A stretch of DNA of 64,000 bases from positions 434,001-498,000 of the forward strand of contig NZ_CP011112.1 in assembly GCF_001190945.1 (NCBI RefSeq), in the 5' to 3' direction. Position numbers and translations under genes: made by a program. Below are positions 56,458 through 64,000 of this stretch, one piece after another (the first letter of the stretch is position 1; each line of letters starts with the position of its first letter). Below the pieces are notes generated by a model. The model saw nothing but the letters and a program-made list of their open reading frames with translations. It searched no databases and was not told the origin of the DNA. This stretch comes from Luteipulveratus mongoliensis. GTDB taxonomy: Bacteria > Actinomycetota > Actinomycetes > Actinomycetales > Dermatophilaceae.

Positions 56458-57371
56458 GCGTCTCCTTGGATCACGGTGGTGGTGAGGTCGTGCAGGGCCG
56501 CGCGGTCGACGTCGCCGGCGACGGGTGCGAGGACGGCTGCCGACGACCACCCCACGGCGGTGCGGACCATCTCGGGCTCGGACAAGTTCAGTGAAAGTCC
56601 CGCTGCCAGTGCGGCCACGGCTGCGTCGCCAGCCCCAGTCGGGTTGCCTTCCAACGGAACTCGCGGCCGGGCGGCGTACGACGTCCCGTCCGGTCGGACG
56701 AGGAGCAGGCCGTTCTCGCCGCGAGAGACGACGACCGTGCGGGCGCCGCGTTGCTGGAGGAGTCGAGCGCCGTCGTACGCCTCGCTCGTCCCCGTGACTT
56801 CAGCGAGCTCGTGATGGTTGGGCTTGATGAGATCAGGGCTGGCCGCGAGTGCGCTCAGCAGAGCCGGTCCGCTGGTATCGACGATGCAAGGACAGCCGTG
56901 CTCGTGCGCCAGACCGATGACATCGGCGTACGCCTCGTCTGCGACACCGGCGGGCAGACTCCCGGAGGCAACCAGGACCTCCGCGCCGGCCTCAAGACCA
57001 TGGCGCAGGTCGGCCAGCACCTGGCGCCAGGACACCGCGTCGAGAGTGCCGGGTTCGTTGAGAACCGTTGCGCTGTGGTCGGACTCGGCCACGACGGTGA
57101 TCGTACGACGTGTGTTGGCTGACACCTCGGTCATCGCCTGGTCGATTCCTCGGCGTCGGAGATCATCGATCAGGAGCGCGCCGGTGGGACCTCCGGCAGG
57201 ACCATAGGCGCGCACGGGGTGGCCGAGCTGGGCCAGGACCGACGCCGCGTTGACTCCCTTGCCGCCGGCCCGTTGGACGACCTGACGCACCCGATGGCTT
57301 GCGCCGGGCTCGAGCGCGTCGACCGTGTAGGTGACATCGAGCGCAGGGTTGGGGGTAAGAGTGAGGATCAC
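56454..57371 (-). CDS. PfkB family hexose-phosphate kinase (1-phosphofructokinase/tagatose-6-phosphate kinase type)
   Basis: A 305-aa PfkB/ribokinase-fold kinase. TLTPNPALDVTY at the start is typical of the FruK/LacC subgroup, AGGKGVNAASVLAQLG is the substrate-binding block, and GNPTGAGDAAVAALAAG carries the catalytic Asp. It phosphorylates a ketohexose phosphate, most likely tagatose-6-phosphate to the 1,6-bisphosphate here. I chose GTG 57371 in a GTGA overlap with the ROK gene over the longer upstream frame. The coupling with aldolase fits a single pathway. Confidence 0.88.
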   Translation of the reverse strand: MILTLTPNPALDVTYTVDALEPGASHRVRQVVQRAGGKGVNAASVLAQLGHPVRAYGPAGGPTGALLIDDLRRRGIDQAMTEVSANTRRTITVVAESDHSATVLNEPGTLDAVSWRQVLADLRHGLEAGAEVLVASGSLPAGVADEAYADVIGLAHEHGCPCIVDTSGPALLSALAASPDLIKPNHHELAEVTGTSEAYDGARLLQQRGARTVVVSRGENGLLLVRPDGTSYAARPRVPLEGNPTGAGDAAVAALAAGLSLNLSEPEMVRTAVGWSSAAVLAPVAGDVDRAALHDLTTTVIQGDA

Positions 57372-58285
57372 GAGTAGGAGTTCCACGCCAGGACGGCCGC
57401 GCCGAGGCAGCCTGCCCGGTCCTGCAGCTGCGACGCCACGATCTCGGGGCGACGTCCCAGCGTCATCCGCGCCCCGACCGCCCGGCGCAGGGGCTCCAGC
57501 AGCGTGTCGCCACTGAGCACCAGACCGCCGCCGATCACGATGCGGTCGGCACCGGTCGCGATGATCGTGGTGCTCAGCACCGTCGCGAGCGCGTCGACAG
57601 CCTCGGCCCAGACCTGGCGTGCGGCATCGTCGGTGCCGGCGTCGACGAGGGCGGCCACATCACTCGCGGTCACCTTGCGACCGGTGACGGCGCTGTAGCG
57701 GCGGGCGATCGCCGATGCCGATGCGATGGTCTCGAGGCAGCCACGCGCGCCGCAGGAGCACAGCGCTCCACTCGGGTCGACGATGGCGTGTCCGATCTCG
57801 CCGGTCCACCCCTGGGCGTTGAGCAGATGCCCGTCGATCATGAGAGCGGCCGCGATCCCCGTGCCGATGGGCACGAAGAGCACGTCCTGCGCACCTACGG
57901 CAGCGCCGAGCCGTCGCTCGGCGAGCAGCCCGGCGCGCACGTCGTGGCCGATGGCGGCAGGGAGTCCGAGCCCGTCGGTGATCTGCTGCCGCAGGGGCAG
58001 GTCCCGCCAGCCGAGGTTGACCGCGAGCAGCGCGACGCCGCTCTCGTCGTCGATCAGTCCAGGGACCACAACTCCCACGTGGACGACCTTGACGCCCTCC
58101 TCGGCCCGATCGATCAGCTCCTCCAGCACGGGCTTCAGTGCGGTGGCCGGATCGTCGGCGATGCCCTCTGGTGTGGGAACCGTGACGGAGGCGATGACCT
58201 GGAGCCCGACGTCCACCAACGCAGCCTTGACGCGGGTGCCGCCCACGTCGAAGGCCGCGACAGCGGTGACCGTGGGCGCTTTCAT
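57368..58285 (-). CDS. ROK family sugar kinase
   Basis: A 305-aa ROK protein without an N-terminal HTH, therefore a kinase. AAFDVGGTRVKAALVDVG is the phosphate-binding loop, GEIGHAIVDPSG holds the substrate contacts, and CSCGARGCLETIAS is the zinc-binding ROK signature. It probably phosphorylates GalNAc or GlcNAc/glucose-type sugars on C6; GalNAc is favoured by the neighbouring GH101, AgaS-like and aldolase genes. ATG 58285 lies one base after the SIS stop (TGACATG). Confidence 0.88.
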   Translation of the reverse strand: MKAPTVTAVAAFDVGGTRVKAALVDVGLQVIASVTVPTPEGIADDPATALKPVLEELIDRAEEGVKVVHVGVVVPGLIDDESGVALLAVNLGWRDLPLRQQITDGLGLPAAIGHDVRAGLLAERRLGAAVGAQDVLFVPIGTGIAAALMIDGHLLNAQGWTGEIGHAIVDPSGALCSCGARGCLETIASASAIARRYSAVTGRKVTASDVAALVDAGTDDAARQVWAEAVDALATVLSTTIIATGADRIVIGGGLVLSGDTLLEPLRRAVGARMTLGRRPEIVASQLQDRAGCLGAAVLAWNSYS

Positions 58286-58286
58286 G

Positions 58287-59207
58287 TCAGCCACCGGCGG
58301 GATCGAGAATCACGGAGCGGGTCAGGTGACGCGGCTGGTCGGGGTCGAGGCCGCGGGCTGCAGCCCGGGCCAGGCAGAGTCGGTGCACCCTGACGAGCTC
58401 GGCCAACGGGTCGATGTCGCGGTGCTCCAACCGGGCTCCCGTGCGTGCCACGTCCTCGTCCAGTCCCTCGGGGACGTCGCCCAGCACCCACGTCGCCCTC
58501 CCCGTGGTCGTGATGCTGATCGGACCGTGCCGGTACTCCATGGCTGAGTATGACTCAGCCCAGGACTGCGAGGACTCCCGAAGCTTCAAAGCCGCCTCGT
58601 GGGCGAGTCCGATGCCCCAGCCGCGGCCGAGGAAGGTGATCTCCTCGAGGTCGATCAGATCGCCCACGGCGCTGGCCTCGTCCTCGGCGAGTACGGCCTT
58701 CGCCTGCTCGATCGCGGCCGTCATGTCGTCGCCGACAGACGCCCGCAGGAGAGCGAGGGTCGAGGTGGCGAAGCGGGTCTGGACGACGGACTGCTCATCC
58801 ATCTCGGGCAGCGTGATGACGTGGTCGCAGACCTCGGTCAGCGGCGTTCCGGGCGTGCCGATGATGGCGTACGTGGGGATGCGACCACGGACCGCCTCCA
58901 CGACCTCGAGGACCTCGGTCGTCGTACCCGAGCGCGAGATCAGCAGCACGGCGTCGTACGCCCGCTCGGTCGGGAACTCGGTCGCGGTGAAGGCGTCGGT
59001 CTCCCCATGACCCAGCTCCTCGCGCCGTGAGGCGTAGGCCTGGGCGATGAACCACGACGTGCCACAGCCGATCGCCGCGACCCGCGCTCCACGCCGGGGC
59101 AGCTGGTCGGCGTGCGTCGGCGCCATCGCAACGGCCGCCGCCCATAGGGCGGGTTGGCTGGCGACTTCGCGCGCAAGGTGGGACTGTGCAGTGGTCTGAG
59201 TCGACAT
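58287..59207 (-). CDS. SIS-domain sugar-phosphate deaminase/isomerase (AgaS-like)
   Basis: A 306-aa double-SIS protein resembling AgaS/GlmS isomerase halves. AIGCGTSWFIAQAYAS and LLISRSGTTTEVLEVVEA bind the sugar phosphate, and TFLGRGWGIGLAHEAALKL plus the EYRHGPIS segment form the second SIS domain. In GalNAc catabolism AgaS converts galactosamine-6-phosphate to tagatose-6-phosphate and ammonia, matching the downstream PfkB kinase and aldolase. No nagA/agaA deacetylase is present, so it must be encoded elsewhere. ATG 59207 (MSTQTTAQ) is chosen. It is the first gene of the operon. Confidence 0.85.
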   Translation of the reverse strand: MSTQTTAQSHLAREVASQPALWAAAVAMAPTHADQLPRRGARVAAIGCGTSWFIAQAYASRREELGHGETDAFTATEFPTERAYDAVLLISRSGTTTEVLEVVEAVRGRIPTYAIIGTPGTPLTEVCDHVITLPEMDEQSVVQTRFATSTLALLRASVGDDMTAAIEQAKAVLAEDEASAVGDLIDLEEITFLGRGWGIGLAHEAALKLRESSQSWAESYSAMEYRHGPISITTTGRATWVLGDVPEGLDEDVARTGARLEHRDIDPLAELVRVHRLCLARAAARGLDPDQPRHLTRSVILDPAGG

Positions 59208-59236
59208 AACTGACACCGTAACGGATATGCTCATGT

Positions 59237-59264
59237 GTGAGCGATTCATTCTAAAAACGTTCAC
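59237..59264. promoter_or_regulatory. Inverted repeat between the SIS and DeoR genes
   Basis: GTGAGCGATT and AACGTTCAC are imperfect inverted arms in an AT-rich stretch of the 85-bp divergent gap, a likely DeoR (AgaR-like) operator controlling both directions. Confidence 0.5.
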
Positions 59265-59292
59265 TATCGGGCGCATAGCCTCGAGGAGCGAA

Positions 59293-60096
59293 GTGGCGAC
59301 AACGACGCGAGACCGCGAGCCCCGCTGGACGGCCCTCCTGCAGCTGCTGGCCGAGCGAGGCCGCTTGACCGTGACGGAGGCCAGCCAGGAGCTGGACGTC
59401 TCACCCGCCACCATTCGACGGGACTTCGTCTCCCTGGCCGGGCAGCAGCTTGCCACGCGCACGCACGGCGCGATCGTCGCCACGTCGGTCACCTACTCGC
59501 TGCCGGCGCGCTACCGCAGCACGTCTGGCGACTCCTCCCGCAACGCCTTGGCTGAGCGGGTCGCTCAGCTGATCCCGTCCGGCACCGTGGTGGGTCTGAA
59601 CGGCGGCCGTACGACGACTGCCGTCGCCCGGGCCCTCGCCTCCGAGCCGGAGGAGTCGACCGACCCGGCTCGGCCGCCTCGCCTGAGTGTGGTCACCAAC
59701 GCGCTCAACATCGCCTCTGAGCTGGCGCTGCGACCGAGCATCCGCTGCCTCGTCCTGGGCGGTGTCGCGCGGCCGGGCTCCTACGAGATGACGGGTGACC
59801 TGCCCGTGTCCGCGCTGCGGCGGCTCTGGCTGGACACGCTCGTGCTCGGTGTTGACGGACTGAGCGCGGCGGGCGGCGCCACCTGCGGGCACGACGAGGA
59901 GGCTGCGGTCAACGCCGCGATGGCCGCGCGGGCGGCCCGGATCATCGTGGTCGGGACGGGCGACAAGGTCGGCCGCACGCGGATGGCTCAGATCTGCCCG
60001 GCGAGCGCGGTCACGACGCTGATCACGGACGCGGAGGCTCCGGCCGAGGAGCTGGACGCGCTGCGAGACATTGACGTCGACGTACAGGTCCTCTGA
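59293..60096 (+). CDS. DeoR family transcriptional regulator
   Basis: A 267-aa DeoR/GlpR repressor. The HTH LLQLLAERGRLTVTEASQEL with DVSPATIRRDFVSLAGQQLA (about residues 13-60), and a DeoRC sugar-phosphate-sensing domain (IPSGTVVGLNGGRTTTAVAR, LVLGGVARPGSYEMTGDL). I chose GTG 59293 with GAGGAG just upstream. It is divergent from the AgaS-like operon, suggesting derepression by a galactosamine or tagatose phosphate (inference). Confidence 0.9.
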   Translation: MATTTRDREPRWTALLQLLAERGRLTVTEASQELDVSPATIRRDFVSLAGQQLATRTHGAIVATSVTYSLPARYRSTSGDSSRNALAERVAQLIPSGTVVGLNGGRTTTAVARALASEPEESTDPARPPRLSVVTNALNIASELALRPSIRCLVLGGVARPGSYEMTGDLPVSALRRLWLDTLVLGVDGLSAAGGATCGHDEEAAVNAAMAARAARIIVVGTGDKVGRTRMAQICPASAVTTLITDAEAPAEELDALRDIDVDVQVL

Positions 60097-60111
60097 ACGC
60101 CCCCAGACACG

Positions 60112-60153
60112 AATTGACTCCGGCTACACGCATGCGTGTAGCCGGAGTCAATT
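60112..60153. terminator. 42-bp perfect palindrome between convergent genes
   Basis: Left arm AATTGACTCCGGCTACACGC plus A, right arm its exact complement with no loop. It lies 15 bp after the deoR stop and 21 bp before the DUF3566 stop. As RNA it makes a hairpin of about 19 bp in either direction, so it should terminate both genes. Confidence 0.8.
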
Positions 60154-60174
60154 GATGTTGCAGCGGTGCGGTGT

Positions 60175-60723
60175 CTACTCGTCGGACAGGGTCAGCTGGA
60201 TGCCGCCGACCAGTGAGGCACAGATGTTGTAGAGGAACGCCGCCAGCGTCGCGATCGCCGTCAGCAGCACGATGTCGATGACGCCGATGACGACCGAGAG
60301 CGAGACCACGCGGCCAAAGCCGACGTAGTCCATCAGCTCGAAGTTGGAGCCCTCCTGGTCCAGCGTGCGGAACATGTCCTGCACGTCACCGAAGACGCCC
60401 ATGCCCTGCAGCACCGTCCACATGACCGCGACCATCACGACACCGGCGATCGCCGCCGCCACCGACAGCAGGAACGCGATCTTCATGACCGACCACGGGT
60501 CGACCCGCGACAGCGTCAGCCGAACGCGGCGGGGCGTGGCACGACCAGGCCTTCGCGGTGCGGGGCGGGGGCCGGCCGCGGGCGCATGACCGTTGGTGGC
60601 CGGCGCGCCGTTCTGGGGACGAGGTCCCTTGGTCGTCGGGCGCGCCACCGAATTCGGCAGGCGCGCGGCCGGCGCTTCGGCCGTCACGGCCTGCGCGGCT
60701 TCAGTGCCCTCTGGCGTGCTCAC
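60175..60723 (-). CDS. DUF3566 membrane protein
   Basis: A 182-aa protein with a Pro/Ala-rich cytoplasmic N-terminus and a C-terminal DUF3566 domain ([20 protein letters not shown], then two predicted helices and [20 protein letters not shown]). The family is actinobacterial, encoded right after gyrA in many species, and of unknown function. It overlaps gyrA by ATGA. Confidence 0.92.
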   Translation of the reverse strand: MSTPEGTEAAQAVTAEAPAARLPNSVARPTTKGPRPQNGAPATNGHAPAAGPRPAPRRPGRATPRRVRLTLSRVDPWSVMKIAFLLSVAAAIAGVVMVAVMWTVLQGMGVFGDVQDMFRTLDQEGSNFELMDYVGFGRVVSLSVVIGVIDIVLLTAIATLAAFLYNICASLVGGIQLTLSDE

Positions 60724-63305
60724 TCATCGTCTCCCGCCTCGCTGGACCCCCCAGCAGCCTCCGGCTCCACCGGCGACGAAACGTCTTCGGGGGTCGTTGT
60801 CGAGTCAGACGCTACGCCATCGTCCACCTCTTCCTCGACCTCGCGCTCAGTGTTGCGCGCGACGGCGACGATCGAATCGCCCGATCCAGGGGTCGCAAAC
60901 TGCACTCCCATGGTCGATCGACCGGTCCGTCGAACCTCGGTCACACGGGAACGGACGATCTTGCCCTTCTCCATGACCACCATGACCTCGTCGTCCTCGG
61001 AGACCGTCAACGCGCCGACCAGATCGCCTCCACGATCGGACAGCTGCGCGACCTTCACACCGAGCGTGGCGCGGCCCTTGACGGGGTAGTCGGAGGAGGC
61101 GGTCCGCTTGGCGAGACCGTTCTCGAAGACCACGAACACGTCGGGGTCCTCACCGTCGTGGACGACGTTCATCGACAGGAGCTCATCGCCACCCCGGAAC
61201 TTCATCCCGGTGACACCCGATGTCGCGCGGCCCATCGGTCGTAGCGACTCATCGGTGGCGTTGAACCGGACCGACTGGCCCTTGCGCGAGACCAGCAGGA
61301 CGTCGTCGGTCGCGCTGGCCAGCGCGGCGCCCACGAGCTCGTCGCCGTCACGCAGGTTGACCGCGATGAGTCCACCAGAACGCGGGGAGTCGTACTCGGG
61401 CAGCCGGCTCTTCTTGACCAGCCCGTTGCGGGTGGCCAGCAGGAGATAGGGCTGCTCGTTGTAGTCCTTGATCGAGCGCATCTGCGCAATGGACTCACCC
61501 GGCTGGAACTCCAGCAGGTTGGCCACGTGCTGACCCTTGGCGTCGCGGCTGCCCTCGGGCAGCTCGTACGCCTTGACCCGATAGACCCGGCCGAGGTTGG
61601 TAAAGAACAGCAGCCAGTTGTGCGTGGACGTGGTGAAGAAGTGCTCGACCACGTCGTCGCCCCGCAGCTGCGCCCCGCGTACGCCCTTGCCGCCTCGGCG
61701 CTGCGAGCGGTACTCGGTCGTCTTGACCCGCTTGGCATAGCCACCCCGGGTGATCGTGACGACCACGTCCTCCTCGGGGATGAGGTCTTCCATGTTCATG
61801 TCGCCGTCGAACGGCACGATCTTGGTACGCCGCTCGTCGCCGTACTTCTCCACGATCTCGGCGAGCTCATCCGTGACGATCTGCCGCTGCCGCTCGGGCT
61901 TGGCCAGGATGTCCTTGCACTCCTCGATCTTGAGCTGCAGCTCATCGTGGTCGTCGATGATCTTCTGGCGCTCCAGAGCGGCCAGGCGACGTAGCTGCAT
62001 GTCGAGGATGGCGCGGGCCTGGACGTCGTCGACATCCAGCAGCGCCATCAGCCCGCCACGCGCCTCATCCGCGCTGGGGGAGCGACGGATCAGCGCGATG
62101 ACCTCGTCCAGCATGTCCAGCGCCTTGAGCAGGCCGCGCAGGATGTGGATGTCGGCTTCGTACTTGTTCAGCAAGAACGTTGTACGCCGCACGATGACGT
62201 CGATCTGGTGATCCACCCAGTATCGGATGAAAGCCGAGACCGGCAGAGTGCGCGGCACCCCGTCGACCAGCGCCAGCATGTTGGCACCGAAGTTCTGCTG
62301 CAGCTGGGTGTGCTTGTAGAGGTTGTTCAGCACGACCTTCGCGACGGCGTCGCGCTTGAGCACGACCACGAGACGCTGCCCGGTACGACCGGACGTCTCG
62401 TCGCGCAGGTCGGCGATGCCGCCCACACGACCCTCCTTGACCAGCAACGCGATCTTCTCCGCGAGGCTGTCGGGGTTGACCTGGTAGGGCAGCTCGGAGA
62501 CGACCAGGCACGTACGACCCTGGATCTCCTCGACCTCGACCACCGCACGCATCGTGATCGAGCCACGACCCGTCCGGTAGGCCTGCTCGATGCCCTTGTG
62601 GCCCATGATCAGCGCGCCGGTCGGGAAGTCCGGGCCGGGGATGATCGTGATCAGCTTTTCGAGCAGTTCCTCGCGGGTGGCCTCCGGGTTGTCCAAGAAC
62701 CACTGGGCGCCCGCAGCGACCTCGCGCAGGTTGTGCGGCGGGATCTGTGTCGCCATGCCGACCGCGATACCGGCGGAGCCGTTGACTAACAGGTTGGGGA
62801 AGCGCGCCGGCAGCACCGACGGCTGCATCGTCTTGCCGTCGTAGTTGGGCTCGAAGTCGACGGTGTCCTTGTCGATGTCGCGCACCAGCTCCAGGGCCAG
62901 CGGCGCCATCCGGCACTCGGTGTATCGCGGCGCGGCCGCACCGTCGTTGCCGGGGGAGCCGAAGTTGCCCTGGCCGTCGATGAGCGGGTAGCGCATCGAC
63001 CACGGCTGGACGAGTCGCACCATCGCGTCGTAGATCGCGGAGTCACCGTGCGGGTGGTACTGACCCATCACGTCACCGACGACGCGCGAGCACTTGTTGT
63101 AACCGCGGTCCGGGCGGTAACCACCGTCGTACATCGCATAGACGATGCGCCGGTGCACCGGCTTGAGACCGTCGCGCACATCCGGCAGCGCGCGGCTGAC
63201 GATGACCGCCATCGCGTAGTCGATGTAGCTGCGCTGCATCTCGGTGTTGAGGTCAATCGGGTCGACCCGGTTGCCCTCGGTGGGCGGCTGCGTCACGTCA
63301 GTCAT
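60720..63305 (-). CDS. gyrA: DNA gyrase subunit A
   Basis: An 861-aa GyrA that cuts and rejoins DNA in type II topoisomerase action. Catalytic Tyr128 lies in AAAPRYTE. The quinolone region [14 protein letters not shown] has Ser89 and Asp93, the susceptible-type residues at positions equal to Escherichia coli Ser83 and Asp87. The GyrA box [10 protein letters not shown] near residue 540 and the beta-pinwheel C-terminal domain are present, ending in an acidic tail. I chose ATG 63305 (MTDVTQPP) with AAGGA. The gene is followed by DUF3566. Confidence 0.99.
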   Translation of the reverse strand: MTDVTQPPTEGNRVDPIDLNTEMQRSYIDYAMAVIVSRALPDVRDGLKPVHRRIVYAMYDGGYRPDRGYNKCSRVVGDVMGQYHPHGDSAIYDAMVRLVQPWSMRYPLIDGQGNFGSPGNDGAAAPRYTECRMAPLALELVRDIDKDTVDFEPNYDGKTMQPSVLPARFPNLLVNGSAGIAVGMATQIPPHNLREVAAGAQWFLDNPEATREELLEKLITIIPGPDFPTGALIMGHKGIEQAYRTGRGSITMRAVVEVEEIQGRTCLVVSELPYQVNPDSLAEKIALLVKEGRVGGIADLRDETSGRTGQRLVVVLKRDAVAKVVLNNLYKHTQLQQNFGANMLALVDGVPRTLPVSAFIRYWVDHQIDVIVRRTTFLLNKYEADIHILRGLLKALDMLDEVIALIRRSPSADEARGGLMALLDVDDVQARAILDMQLRRLAALERQKIIDDHDELQLKIEECKDILAKPERQRQIVTDELAEIVEKYGDERRTKIVPFDGDMNMEDLIPEEDVVVTITRGGYAKRVKTTEYRSQRRGGKGVRGAQLRGDDVVEHFFTTSTHNWLLFFTNLGRVYRVKAYELPEGSRDAKGQHVANLLEFQPGESIAQMRSIKDYNEQPYLLLATRNGLVKKSRLPEYDSPRSGGLIAVNLRDGDELVGAALASATDDVLLVSRKGQSVRFNATDESLRPMGRATSGVTGMKFRGGDELLSMNVVHDGEDPDVFVVFENGLAKRTASSDYPVKGRATLGVKVAQLSDRGGDLVGALTVSEDDEVMVVMEKGKIVRSRVTEVRRTGRSTMGVQFATPGSGDSIVAVARNTEREVEEEVDDGVASDSTTTPEDVSSPVEPEAAGGSSEAGDDE

Positions 63306-63418
63306 CTGAATCCTTTCGCCCGTTCCTCTTCCAGCCGCGCGTCGCAAGCTCCTCGCGGTCTGGCATCGTCACCGGGCGGTGAGTTCCCTTGTCGTTCATG
63401 CAAATTCGTACGACGCCG

Positions 63419-64000
63419 TCAGATGTCAAGGAACCGCACGTCCTTGGCATTGCGCTGGATGAACCCGCGCCGCGACTCGACGTCCTCGCCCATCAGGATC
63501 GAGAAGATCTCGTCCGCGGCGGCCGCGTCGTCGAGCGTGACCTGGAGAAGGACCCGGTGGTCGGGGTCCATCGTGGTCTCCCACAGCTCCTGGTAGTTCA
63601 TCTCGCCGAGACCCTTGTAGCGCTGGATCGCGTTGTCCTTGGGCAGGCGCCAACCCTTCGACTGGCCGGCCTGCATCATCGCGTCGCGCTCGCGGTCGGA
63701 GAAGGCGAACTCGTGCTCGTGGTTGGACCACTTCAGCCGGTAGAGCGGCGGCTGCGCGAGATAGACGTAGCCCGCCTCGATGAGGGGTCGCATGAACCTG
63801 AAGAGCAGCGTCAGCAGCAGGGTCCGGATGTGCATGCCGTCGACGTCGGCGTCAGCCATCAGCACGATCTTGTGATAGCGGGTCTTGCTGAGGTCGAAGT
63901 CCTCTCCGATACCCGTGCCGAAGCCCGAGATCAGCGCCTGGACCTCATTGTTGGCCAGCACCTTGTCGATGCGGGCCTTCTCGACGTTGAGGATCTTGCC
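63419..64000 (-). CDS. gyrB: DNA gyrase subunit B, C-terminal part
   Basis: Partial gene: the last 193 residues are visible and the frame runs off the right edge. The TOPRIM core [20 protein letters not shown] holds the DxD metal-binding pair, and [10 protein letters not shown] is the conserved GyrB C-terminal motif; the ending is AKDVRFLDI. The 113-bp gap to gyrA holds only the gyrA ribosome-binding site. The start and ATPase domain lie beyond the window. Confidence 0.99.
   Translation of the reverse strand, partial: GKILNVEKARIDKVLANNEVQALISGFGTGIGEDFDLSKTRYHKIVLMADADVDGMHIRTLLLTLLFRFMRPLIEAGYVYLAQPPLYRLKWSNHEHEFAFSDRERDAMMQAGQSKGWRLPKDNAIQRYKGLGEMNYQELWETTMDPDHRVLLQVTLDDAAAADEIFSILMGEDVESRRGFIQRNAKDVRFLDI

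Noticed and set aside
1-64000. CRISPR arrays, rRNA genes, insertion sequences and integrases
   Set aside because: No regularly spaced repeats, rRNA or transposase/integrase motifs were seen anywhere; the only repeats are the dispersed element and the precursor duplication.

Overview
The window is a 64 kb stretch of high-GC DNA with the gene style of an actinomycete: GTG and ATG starts, ATGA stop/start overlaps, a DUF3566 gene after gyrA, and a DLW-39-type small gene between tRNA-Ile and tRNA-Ala. A dispersed inverted repeat built on CTGGTCGAGTAG...CGTATCGAGACC suggests Propionibacteriales/Nocardioidaceae; that placement is a guess. gyrB (partial) and gyrA lie at the right end on the minus strand, so oriC is probably only a few kilobases beyond the right edge.

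Left part (1-10.3 kb): a partial carnitine/choline acyltransferase, two YCII (DGPF) proteins, a divergent TetR/MFS efflux pair with a perfect inverted-repeat operator, an overlapping three-gene cassette (ATP-grasp ligase, S51-like glutamine amidotransferase-fold protein, enterochelin-esterase-like hydrolase), and a Ser/Thr kinase fused to a PstS-like phosphate-binding domain. A second PstS-like lipoprotein-sized protein lies at 16.2 kb. A decayed copy of the esterase 3' end (10.46-10.69 kb) borders a DNA-modification island (10.9-15.6 kb): a DUF262/DUF1524 nuclease of lower GC, a C5-cytosine methyltransferase, a Vsr nuclease and an unidentified probable restriction enzyme. Small stress and housekeeping genes follow (F420/nitroreductase-like, SnoaL, PadR, SGNH hydrolase, NYN, Tat-exported PHP hydrolase).

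Central part (22.2-38.3 kb, possibly to 40.5 kb): a RiPP biosynthetic region, the main discovery. A minus-strand operon carries the full daptide set: an RRE recognition protein, an iron-ADH-fold dehydrogenase, a class III aminotransferase, a methyltransferase, an M50 intramembrane protease, and two identical 41-aa precursors ending in Thr. It also carries an LLM-class oxidoreductase and a class III lanthipeptide synthetase (LanKC). The C-terminal Thr would be oxidatively decarboxylated, aminated and N-methylated, and LanKC could dehydrate core Ser/Thr residues. Divergent to it are a class II LanM, a 66-aa putative lanthipeptide precursor with one Cys, a 970-aa LAL-type LuxR regulator, and then an MFS exporter and TetR. 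Hairpins separate the precursor genes from the downstream processing genes.

Right part: Na+/H+ antiporter, methyltransferase, aldo/keto reductase, an extreme Ser/Asp/Gly-rich protein, a DksA-type zinc-finger protein, tRNA-Ala and tRNA-Ile, and the biotin operon bioA-bioF-bioD with a BioQ-like palindrome. Next comes a mucin O-glycan/GalNAc utilisation locus (49.3-60.1 kb): Tat-exported GH101 endo-alpha-N-acetylgalactosaminidase, GH35 beta-galactosidase, LacI regulator, class II aldolase, PfkB kinase, ROK kinase, AgaS-like SIS protein and DeoR regulator. A 42-bp perfect palindrome separates it from DUF3566-gyrA-gyrB. The dispersed repeat occurs at least nine times. It supplies the stop codon of several genes, encodes an internal segment of one SnoaL-like protein and makes up the C-terminal tail of BioF.
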